A stretch of 64,000 bases of DNA, taken from contig NC_087071.1 in NCBI RefSeq assembly GCF_963678635.1, positions 30,060,141 to 30,124,140 on the forward strand, in the 5' to 3' direction. The stretch is from Symsagittifera roscoffensis. Lineage: Eukaryota; Xenacoelomorpha; Acoela; Convolutidae. The position numbers and the translations under genes were made by a program. Positions within the stretch are counted from its first letter, which is position 1. Each line of letters opens with the position of its first letter. The notes under the pieces were generated by a model, which was given only the letters and a program-made list of their open reading frames with translations, made no database searches and was not told the origin of the DNA. Positions 55,240-64,000 of this stretch are shown here, piece after piece.

Positions 55240-55585
55240 CTACAGCAATAAGATTTTTTTTTAAAAAACGAATTAAATATTTTGTTTCATATTCAGCCAT
55301 CTAGTTTTAGAATGTGATCTATAGTATAATCATTTGTAATTGCATATTCAGTCCAATTTTCTTGAAAAAAATTTCTAATTGAAAAACTCAAATTCAATAA
55401 AAACCATGTACTCTGCTCTGCCAATAGCACTAAAATTTATCATTTGTTTATTCAAAATGAAGGAACAGTACTTTTTTGTCACATTTCTTACATCAATTTC
55501 TAATAATCTGAAACTTTCTTGTGTACTAGCCCCAACAGATTATGTACCATAGTTATTCGGATACCTGAATACAATTATGACAGAC

Positions 55586-55641
55586 CTGTAGGAGATTGGC
55601 GGGTAGTTTGTCACACCTGTATCCGTCGTAGAAAGCCAAAG
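55586..55641 (-). CDS. Pgd: 6-phosphogluconate dehydrogenase, internal exon
   Basis: 56-bp exon between ...TTTTTTTAG and CTACAG/GTCTGT. It encodes LAFYDGYRCDKLPANLLQ, the family's conserved helix before the final exon. Two leading bases complete an Ala codon begun by the exon at 56757-56838. Confidence 0.96.
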
Positions 55642-56756
55642 CTAAAAAAATTAAATACTGAGCCGGAAAATGTTAAATGTAAGGGTTTTTCAGAGCATGC
55701 TTCTTCATGGTGAATAGTTTTACGCATCTCCTTGGCGATAAGATTCTTATAAAAAGCAAAACTTCTTCGTTTCTTGGCCATATATTTTTTCTTTGATTTT
55801 ATATCATCGCAATCTATTCAATTTCAAAACAAACATCAGATACCAGCTCAACTCAGCGGCGCGGTCAGTGAAGAGAAGATAACGCAATAACCTGCATTTA
55901 TGGGATATCTTATTTTTAAAAGGATTTTGAATCTCACGCACTAACCACTCAGCCAGGGACACTTAATAATCGCAAACACTAGCCACCAATAAAGCAGAGA
56001 ACAGATGCTATAAAAATTCCCAAGCTTCAAATCGTGATTATAGCAAAAGTGCCACCAAACGAGCACTTTTGTTTACGAGTTAGGTTCATTAAAAAAAGAA
56101 GGTTCGTAATAATACACTACGGTCGCTAGTGCAAAAAATGTGAACAAATAAAGGATTGGCGATCTATCAGAATCAAAAACAAATTTGAGAAGGAATCGGA
56201 ACTAGGGATTTGCCTATACCAGTAAGTAAAATTTACTCACTAATAAATTAGTAGTAAGTCACCACTTTACTAACTAGATGTTTAGTTGAAAAAAAATACA
56301 AGTATCAAAATATCTTTGAAACAGGAAAATTTTAATTCAATTCAAAGATCATCAAGGTCAATGTCAGTGTAGTCAATGTGGTCCTGGAGGTCCATAAGTG
56401 CAGCGATACGCTGAGTTATGACTCGAAAGCTAGACTCCAATCGGGCAAAAAGACTTATAGTTAGACAACAAGCAGCAACTCCGATAATTGCGCGAAAAAA
56501 ATACTAGTTACTCAAATTTTACTTACTAGTAACCTACTAGTAAACTAACAAGTAAGTAAGATAACTACTAAGTGGTGATTGCCACCCTAATCAGAACTCT
56601 ACGGAACAGAGGGAACAAAAAGCAGAAAATAACCCACACCACCAAATTAAGCAAGAGAGCCTCGGAAATCAACCGGACCCCCGCTTGGAAAAGCTCAGAG
56701 TTTCGACTATCTATTTGAAGTAGTAACACATCCAAGATTAAAGACAAAGTCAATAC
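55642..56756 (-). other. Pgd intron with transposon remnants
   Basis: GT-AG intron of 1115 bp. It contains a SINE head with TGGCTGAGTGGTTAGTGCG (minus, about 55918-55965) and an inverted-repeat element at about 56215-56590 that encloses a short coding-like fragment. Confidence 0.8.
56215..56590. mobile_element. Small inverted-repeat element in Pgd intron
   Basis: AGTAAGTAAAATTTACTCACT on the left and its imperfect complement (AGTTACTCAAATTTTACTTACT, then ACTAAGTGGTGATT) on the right flank about 370 bp. Between them the minus strand reads about 50 codons ending ALMDLQDHIDYTDIDLDDL and a TGA, apparently the C-terminal end of an unknown transposon protein. Confidence 0.35.
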
Positions 56757-56838
56757 CTGATGAGAATGCAGGCATGGGTACTCCATTCATAATTCCGGTG
56801 CAGCACACCTCCCTCCAACTCAATTGACTCCTGGCAAC
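56757..56838 (-). CDS. Pgd: 6-phosphogluconate dehydrogenase, internal exon
   Basis: 82-bp exon between TCTGTTTAG and TCATCAG/GTATTG. It encodes VARSQLSWREVCCTGIMNGV then PMPAFSS, matching the 6PGD helix W-R-x-V...G-x-P-x-P-A-F-S. It ends in phase 1. Confidence 0.96.
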
Positions 56839-58240
56839 CTAAACAGAAATATTATTTAGGCTATTTGACATCTTATCGGCTGCGACAGATTTAGTCCCAT
56901 GACAGATCTGGTCCTATTTTAATTTCAACAGATTTCGTACCATTTCAAAGCGTACACAGATTTTGTCCTACAAATTTGGATATGGGATGATAGGATTTTG
57001 GATATGGGACGAAATCTGTTAATTAAATAAATAGGACAAAATCTGCCTATCATCTTATCATTTTAGTTGAATATTTGATTGTGGTTTCTGTGATTCGCAT
57101 AGGATCTATGAAATGCTGCACTGCCTGTCTAAGCATAGTCCGAAATATTTTACTATACATGGCAACTGTGTATGAATACAACAACGCCATATCTCGCGAT
57201 TCGGTGAAACACTAGTTACAAAACTAACAGAGGCCAAGCTGCGCTTCGCAATCACTAACGAGAAAACGTGACATGACGACTGTCTGTGGCCCAACAAAAA
57301 GCGGAAAACTTGATACCTATAAGAAAACTTGTAGCGGAAAACATATAAATCGTAATTTGTAAAAAAAAATTTGATTGAAAAATCTTTCACAATTTTCAAA
57401 GAAAAACTTGAATTTCAAGAAAAGTTGAAGTTCAAGAAACTTTTTATATTTCAAGAAATGCTCATGATTGACTTCTGTCTTCGAGTGATCCCACTAAGAA
57501 AAAACTGGATCATTCCGCCAAAAATTCAGAAAATTAAAGACCATTTTTGAATCCAGAATTTTATTTTTGCCGCTCGATAGTGAAGTTTGCCTGAAATAAA
57601 AATCATCAAAACCTCGCTATAGCTCGCTATTTGGTGAGTAAGACTGGCTGGAGAAGATTCTACTTCTCTTGTTCTCCACACCCTTGTCAAAATAAAGTCT
57701 GAGGTGTCTTAAAAATGCGAGAGGCGAAACTACACTAGGCAAACCTTTCGGAAAAAGATGAATTTAAAATTGCAAAAAACGGAAACAAGGCTTCGCATTA
57801 AAAAAAGACTGGGCCTAGAGTTCGAATCAATCAACCGCTGGCATCTAAAATTTGAATTAATCGGCTCCCTCTATCACACTCTATCTTCCCAACACATCAC
57901 AGATAAAGAAGTTATAGTTACAGCAGATGAAATTGAAAACACAAACAATTAGACACTTTCTTGGACACTTTTTGCATTTCGGACTGTTTTTGCCGGGACA
58001 TAAATCTCTGAGACACAAATGTCCTGACACGGAGAATATTGAACTCAAGTAATAATAACAGCGTTTGCTTTAGTAACAACGGTAACACATTCGAAAGAGA
58101 ATATTTCCAAACTGACTCAGTTTAGCACAACTTTTTGCAGCATATTTCAATTTATATAGAATTAACGAAATCCTGTATCAGATATAATTAAAGATGTTAA
58201 TTTGAAAAAGCTTGTTGCAACATGTGGCTACTGATCTCAC
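56839..58240 (-). other. Pgd intron
   Basis: GT-AG intron of 1402 bp. It contains part of the SINE-like family (AAGCTGCGCTTCGCAATCACTA at about 57237; CGCTCGATAGTGAAGTTTGCC at about 57570) and GGATATGGGA(C/T)GA direct repeats near 56980-57010. No exon missed by frame continuity. Confidence 0.75.
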
Positions 58241-58365
58241 CTCCTGGTTGAAGAAGTCGTCGAGGAGTAGATTGTCTAGCGTGGGGTTGGTGGTGAATGC
58301 CTTTTTGATCCTACCCAGAAACACACTGCGGATGATGCAGCCTCCTCGCCACATCAGAGAGATAC
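58241..58365 (-). CDS. Pgd: 6-phosphogluconate dehydrogenase, internal exon
   Basis: 125-bp exon between CATCACAG and CAGGAG/GTGAGA. It encodes ISLMWRGGCIIRSVFLGRIK, the strongly conserved 6PGD block, then NPTLDNLLLDDFF. It begins in phase with the preceding exon through a split Gly codon. Confidence 0.97.
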
Positions 58366-58848
58366 CTGTGATGTAATGAGCAGACTACAGCATAATTGCA
58401 TTTGTTATTACATAATTCAGTGAGTTTAACTGGCTGGAGAAACTAATTCGGTATCTAGTTATAAATATAGAAGCAGTGAAACTCGCATAAATGACATATG
58501 CTGGTTTGGAAACACCCGGAATTTTACTAATTTAACATAAGGAGATATTATGATAAGATTTGTAGGCATAAGCTTTGCAATAAATATAAAATTTAGAGAC
58601 ATTGACCAAAAACATTCCGGCTGCTCAGTTCGCTTGAAAGATCTACCGTTCCATCTTAAACTAAAAACACAATTTCGATTACCGTTACCATACAAGGTTA
58701 AAAAAATTTATTTTAAATTTCTTTATTCAAACAATGACTTTTTCTTTCGATTGTTTGAATAACTGGCTTGATTTCTTTGGTTTACAAGAATTATACAGAT
58801 AACCAACGCGCTAAATGAAAGCAAAAAGAAAGTCAAAGAACAGCAAAC
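58366..58848 (-). other. Pgd intron
   Basis: GT-AG intron of 483 bp, AT-rich. The open frames seen across it on either strand have no family features. Confidence 0.7.
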
Positions 58849-59069
58849 CTCCCATGTTTAGCGTCCATCCATACTCCTGACTAGTAGCTCGCATCAACAT
58901 GAATCCCTGAGCATACGAAATGATCTTGGAAGCATACAGTGCCAACTTAATCGAATCTATCAGTTTCTTGTGATGTTCCAAGGGGTTGGCTACATTCTCT
59001 GATTTCGGTTTTGGTCCTTGGAGTAGCAAACTGGCTTTGACTCTTTCGTCTTTAAACGAACTTAGACAC
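58849..59069 (-). CDS. Pgd: 6-phosphogluconate dehydrogenase, internal exon
   Basis: 221-bp exon between CTTTCAG and GGGAG/GTTTGC. It encodes CLSSFKDERVKASLLLQGP, a slightly long loop (KPKSENVANPLEHHK), then ALYASKIISYAQGFMLMRAT and YGWTLNMG, all hallmark 6PGD sequence. It joins upstream through a split Arg codon. Confidence 0.97.
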
Positions 59070-60121
59070 CTGAAAGATGCATTGCAACTATTTGTCAGGT
59101 GAAGCGGCACTTCACAATAAAAATGCCAACAAGCAGTAATAAAAACGTCAGAACATAGCCAACTGACATTAGGAAAAAAGTAATAAACACAAGGAAACGA
59201 AAAAAAAACTGACTTGTTTTTTAGAAAAAAAATCAAGTTTCGAATTTTACAGAAAAACATGTATGCCCTCTACGCTCTTTGAATTTTGAAAACGATTTAT
59301 AATTGGTGCCGTTTGATAAAAACTAATCCAATTTGAGAAAACTGGATCAAAACGTAAACTTTTTGAATCCTCTGGAAAATCTGATAGTTAAATTCCACTT
59401 TCGAAACTAGAAGTCGATAACGTTTTTTCTTGACCTTTATATTTCGCTGTTCGATCGCTGTATTTGCTTTCCTTTTAACAGAGGAAATGAACTGAATTTA
59501 AAAAGAAATCAAAAGTCAAACCGCGAAAAAAATCAAACTGAGCTTCAACAAATTTTTTAAATTTTCCTGGAAAGAAAAGCAAAAAATCACCATAACCTAT
59601 AAAAGAGTACTCACTACGTTCATTACTCTTAAACCGAAAAACAAATAATGAAAAATAATACTAATGAGTAATGAAAAAAATGCCATCTATGAGAGGCGAA
59701 CCTCAAGTCTTCAGACATAGTACTCAAATCGACTTTCCTACACAACTGTGCCCTTGAATTTTACAGAATTATACCACTAGCCACTGATAAATTGGAGAAT
59801 ACGTGCTATCAAACTGTAAAGACTATGCCAAAACATGACCAATTTTATTATATCTTGCAAAAAACTTAAGCTTCATAATATCACACAATGCTCGCATGTG
59901 TAAAAAGGTAGAATGTTTAATATAACACAGCTGGCAAGCTCGAGTGCATCAAATTTTTAATACTAACTTGAATTACAAAAAAAAAATCTAAAGAGATTCT
60001 AACAAAATTATAAGCACCGGCGAAGCTGCGATTCGCAAACACTAGCGAGAAAAAGAACAAAAAAGCTGCTCTATTAAGTGAAAGAATAAGAAAAATAAGC
60101 CTAAAATTAGTGAAACTTTTT

Positions 60122-60195
60122 ATACACGACGGATTCGAGCAAGCAACCTCGAGATTAAGAGTCTCACGTCCTTCCCATTTGACCACAGACGATTA
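60122..60195 (-). repeat. SINE head, tRNA-Lys(CUU)-like
   Basis: The minus strand reads GTGGTCAAATGGGAAGGACG then TGAGACTCTTAATCTCGAGG, with the anticodon-stem/loop GAGACTCTTAATCTC as in tRNA-Lys(CUU), followed by TTGCTTGCTCGAATCCGTCG (B-box-like). Confidence 0.55.
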
Positions 60196-62699
60196 ACAAA
60201 CGTCAAACACTAGCCACAAACAAAGCAGAGAACAGGTGCTAAGTGTAATAGTTACAGATTGTGATTACAGATAAAGTGCTACAAAATGAGCTCTTAGTTG
60301 AGAGTTAGATTGAAAAACAGTAGGTCCATCCTAATACACCATGCTAGCTAGAGTATAAAAGCCAACAGAGAGTTGGAAAAGAATCAATGAACAAAGTAAA
60401 CAGAAAAAGATATATTAAATTGTTTTTTGAAAAGCCTTTCTTTCAAATTTCCACGGAACAAAAAAAACAGATTTAAAGCTCTTTGAATTGGATAATTTAA
60501 AAAAAAAACGCCTTAGAAAAGTTTATGATTATTACAAATTGGAAAATATAGCGATTTTCACAACTAGAAGTAGATCACGCTTTTTTGACCTTCACACTTT
60601 CGCTGTTCGATAGTTGAGTTTGCTTTCCTTTTAACAGAGGAAATGAACTGAATTTGCACAGAATCAAAAGTCAAACCGTGAAAACTCAAATTGAACCTGA
60701 AGAAGACTTTTCCTGGCAAAAAAAAAACGAAAAAAAAAAACTCGCCATCTATAGAAGAGTCTGAACTAAGTTCACCGACTCTTAAAAACGTTGTTTCAAA
60801 CACAACTGTCAACCGATCACCTTTTTAGGCACACCGCTGGTCTCCACGTACCAAGTTTAAAGTTTTGCTTAAAAAACTTGCTGAAAAAATTAGCCTGGTC
60901 AAATTTTAACATTTTTTCTCAAAAAAAATACAAAAACACCATCACTTATACAGAGTCTTCATTGCGTTCATTGAACCTTAAAAATAAGCATTTTTTGTAA
61001 CAACTCACTCTCAAATCAGAGGTTTGCCGATTCAGGCCATCCATGATCTTTACCTACTGCATTACAAAAAGAAAAAATAATAGAAGTCCAAAAATTGCAT
61101 GCGCTAAATCAGCAAGTTTTCGTCTAGGTCGTTTCCCTTGTTAATAGTCTAGAAATAAAAAACCCAATATGAGCAAATAAGAGATTAGCTGGTATACTAC
61201 ATCAAACCAAAAATAAAAAGACAGTTGAAATCACAGAATGAACTCGAAAAGCAGAAAAAAACTAACAAAATGCTAAAGCATAGACACCAGACAGTTGGAA
61301 ACGAGTCAACACAAAACAAAAAAAAATCACTCGTTTTTTTGAAAAGAAATTTAAATGTTCGAATTTCAAACGAAAAATATATGGCCTGAAAGATCTTTGA
61401 ATTTGAAGACAAACTATATTTGGCAATTTTACCACTTTTTTGATAAAATTAACTCAATTGGAGAAAACCAATTACTAGGAAAATTTTTTAATCCGCAGGG
61501 AAATCTCATAATTAAATTCCATTTCGAAACTAGAAATCGATCACGGTGTTTCGCGCCATTTCAGCTTCCATAATTGAAGACTGCATTTTGCCTGCCATCT
61601 AGCAAATGAACTTTAATTGAACTCCAAAAGTGCATATATACCTAAGGGCTTTCATATTTGCATTTATCATTATGAACTCTATTTTTTATTTGAGAACTTG
61701 AGTATTTGAGAACTTTTCCGAAAAACCGAAAAAAATCATCACGATCTCTGTAAGAGTATGATCAAAATCCAAGAAAAATGTATCACATTAAACAAAGCTT
61801 TTTACTGAAAATATACTTTTTTTTTCAGTCACACTTTTGACAAATAGGCGAAGCTGCGACTTCTCAAACACGAGCGAGAAAGCGGTAAAGATTCAGGAGC
61901 TTTAAAATGCACAAAACTCAAATTTTGCATGTAAGAATTTAGAATGAAAAATTCTAAAGGCAACCACACTAACTTAACTAGTAATAAATTAGAATGCATT
62001 GAGCCAATTTGTGTATAAATTATGCATTTCAAAAATCATGCGAAGGATATCGATTTGGAAAATTGGCGAAATGGGATTTCAATTATTCTACTGTGGTATG
62101 AAGCAAATAGCTCTTTTCGCTTCAATTGATAGATTGAAAAAGCATCAACTGTCTAGCATAAATAAAATATCAACTGTCTAGCAAAAAAGCATAAATAAAA
62201 TGTCAAAGCACTTGGCATTATGTTGTTAATGCAGCCTACGGATTCAAAAATTGCCAACAAAGAAGCACTTTTATTTTCGAATTAGGTTGGAAAAAAATAC
62301 ATCTCGTGTAAAAAAAGCTACGCTCGTGCAATGAAACAAACCAAAATTTAGAAAACTGGATCAACAGTTTTTATATTATTCCACTGGTAAATCTGTTAAC
62401 TTAAATGACAGAAATCATTTGTCTCGACATTGACACTTTTGTTATTGGATATCGTAATTTGCATTATTTGGTTTAAAAAATCTTCAAGTGATCAAAACAC
62501 AAACCGGCAAAACTGAGCGTGAAAAACAGTTGAATTCAAGCGACCTAAATAAGAAAAAATTCACCCCGTTCTCACTTTATAAACTGCTCATAACCTTAGC
62601 TAAATTAACACGAAGTCGAAGATGCACTTCACAAACACGAGCATAAAACGGCACTGGGATCCTTTTACACTCCCAGAAAATACAAAAATAGGCTTCAAA

Positions 62700-62760
62700 A
62701 AGAGAAGAAGCAAACTACGAGATTCGAAACTCGGATTTCCGGATTAAAAGTATGCAAAAT
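62700..62760 (-). repeat. SINE head, tRNA-Lys(UUU)-like
   Basis: The minus strand reads ATACTTTTAATCCGGAAATC then CGAGTTTCGAATCTCG. The loop resembles tRNA-Lys(UUU) and the T arm is partly paired. It belongs to the same repeat family as the head at 60122. Confidence 0.45.
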
Positions 62761-62984
62761 GTTGTTGACGAAACCAAATGTCCTAGCTGCCTCATATAAC
62801 TGACATGTCATCTTCTGAACATTCCAGTCGTTCCAACACAGCTGATAAATCACATACAAAAACGCATGCTTCATTGAGCACAACATAAAGCACTTATTCG
62901 TGCGAGTTATGCCGGAAAAAACTTAAGGTGTATCAGAACATACGCATTTGCTTGTTGACATCGAAAAAAGTACGTCCTGGGTAC

Positions 62985-63106
62985 CTTGCAAAAACTGCTT
63001 CTACGATTAATGTGATCGGGATTCCCATATCTAGTCCAGTTTTTCCGGTCCACTTTCCAGTTCCTTTTTGACTGGCTGAATCCAGAATTTTATCTACTAA
63101 ATGAAC
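62985..63106 (-). CDS. Pgd: 6-phosphogluconate dehydrogenase, internal exon
   Basis: 122-bp exon between TATGTTTAG and GCAAG/GTACCC. It encodes [19 protein letters not shown], the 6PGD signature region with the catalytic Lys (QKGTGKW). Ser stands where the usual motif has Gly (DSAG-QKGTG). It ends [11 protein letters not shown] plus a split Arg codon. Confidence 0.97.
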
Positions 63107-63395
63107 CTAAACATAATACAAGTAGGTTTATGAACGGTCATGAAAATTGCATGCAGATTGGTTTCAATGGCTTCTCTAACTTTCACTTCTGACTATAATC
63201 ATAAAATGTCTAAGAGCAATTTCCATTACTGCTTTTTAAAAATATTTCCGGCAATAAAACTTTGGCAACTCTACGAAATAATCACAAAGCTTTTGAGGCT
63301 CAATTCTAAACTTAGATTAAACTAATATACAGCTCGATCGTTTTCTGATAATACCCTTAAATCAATTTGTAAAAATCAGTGCTATGACATCTTAC
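63107..63395 (-). other. Pgd intron
   Basis: GT-AG intron of 289 bp. Nothing else recognised. Confidence 0.8.
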
Positions 63396-63540
63396 ATTGT
63401 CTGTGTCTCTAAACTTCATAATATCTCGACTGATTTCGATGAGAAATGACTCCAGTTCACTCTTGTTCCACTCATCAAAAACTGCACTGATTTCATCATT
63501 AGACAGTCCACACACTGACTTCAACAGGTGATAAGCCTCG
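63396..63540 (-). CDS. Pgd: 6-phosphogluconate dehydrogenase, most upstream exon in window
   Basis: 145-bp exon between CTTCTTCAG and GACAAT/GTAAGA. It encodes EAYHLLKSVCGLSNDEISAV then FDEWNKSELESFLIEIS, conserved 6PGD sequence. The single leading base requires an upstream exon in phase 2. The NADP-binding N-terminal exons (about 40 percent of the protein) lie beyond position 64000. Together the seven exons give about 289 residues with no lesion, so the gene is functional as far as seen. Confidence 0.97.
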
Positions 63541-64000
63541 CTGAAGAAGACGTTAAATGAACCAACACACCAAGTGATTCAGTTAAACTATTAAAGCCTG
63601 TTAAACTATTTGTTAACCCGATTTGATATATTCCGATTTCAAAACGATTGCTAATCGCAAGCGTAAAAACTACCTTAAACGCAACAGGGCAAAGCCGAAT
63701 TATCCATCGCAACTAAATATTATTAGTAGCTTTCTAAACACGATTCGATCACTTACTATCTAACAACTTCGGTGCATATACAATACAGTCCCATACAAAA
63801 CACTCCGACACAAAACAGTCCAAAAATCCTGAGACGAACAAAAAACACTGACAACAAAATAACAAAAAACAGTCCAGTTTAAGGTAGCCGGTAGCAATGA
63901 CCGGCTCTAAATTTCTAATTTTCGTATAGAGTCCTTCCCTCTGTTGGCAACCTTGCAACACGTTGGCTCGACTGCGGCGGTCACTAATCTAGTGTTTATG
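63541..64000. other. Pgd intron sequence to window end
   Basis: No further 6PGD exon is recognisable, so this is probably the next upstream intron. Confidence 0.6.

Larger units (their letters stand above)
59070..62984 (-). other. Large Pgd intron packed with SINE-like repeats
   Basis: 3915-bp GT-AG intron. It holds at least three copies of the repeat body (59152, 60362, 61285: ACATAGCC(A/G)AC-type start) and the CGCTGTTCGATAG...TTTCCTTTTAACAG block (59450, 60600). tRNA-like heads are at 60122-60195 and 62700-62760. Confidence 0.75.

Overview
The window is AT-rich animal (invertebrate-type) nuclear DNA. It has spliced genes with GT-AG introns, a BEL/Pao LTR retrotransposon, a Polinton (Maverick) element with a 6-bp target duplication, tRNA-derived SINE-like repeats and long tandem or nested repeats. 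I cannot name the species. Stops of the host gene and of the intact genes fit the standard code.

Layout. 1-424 holds nothing recognised. 425-12745 is a head-to-tail array of three units of about 4.5, 3.4 and 4.5 kb. Each unit carries SINE-like A/B boxes, a long (GAAA)n hairpin and a decayed LINE reverse-transcriptase fragment. The last unit ends in an inverted copy of its own end (to about 13080). 13080-15177 is AT-rich with recurrent AATCGATTATAAT palindromes. 15183-24392 is a BEL/Pao retrotransposon with near-identical LTRs (459/458 bp), a TTTGA duplication and an unusual extra ORF before gag. Its gag-pol is one frame interrupted only by TAA/TAG stops plus one gag frameshift. 25285-26140 is a diverged copy of the left-hand repeat. 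27693-30023 (minus) is an intronless 776-codon gene fusing a class-3 lipase domain, a glycine-zipper segment and a C-terminal J domain. 31075-32075 is a degenerate GCGAC-type minisatellite. 32090-36190 is the ruin of a protein-primed DNA polymerase B gene of Polinton type.

37463-48375 is the most interesting object: a compact 10.9-kb Polinton with 213/266-bp terminal inverted repeats, AG...CT ends and GACTCA target duplications. An uninterrupted copy of its target survives at 49817. It encodes the virion set in one direction: small membrane protein, packaging ATPase, small basic protein, acidic/basic core-like protein, integrase (one frameshift), penton-like minor capsid protein, pVI/pX-like protein, major capsid protein and adenain-type protease. 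I find no DNA polymerase B inside it. Its left arm instead has a spliced gene whose first exon shows a possible HUH (rolling-circle) endonuclease arrangement. A DEDD-exonuclease-like gene and a tandem pair of paralogous small proteins follow. Four neighbouring gene pairs overlap by exactly 11 nt and two are separated by 2 nt, which suggests polycistronic expression with reinitiation.

48382-51032 is tandem and inverted repeat. The right end, 55120-63540 (minus), holds seven 3'-terminal exons of the 6-phosphogluconate dehydrogenase gene. Its introns are filled with a SINE-like family whose tRNA-like heads carry different anticodon loops. The N-terminal exons lie beyond the window.
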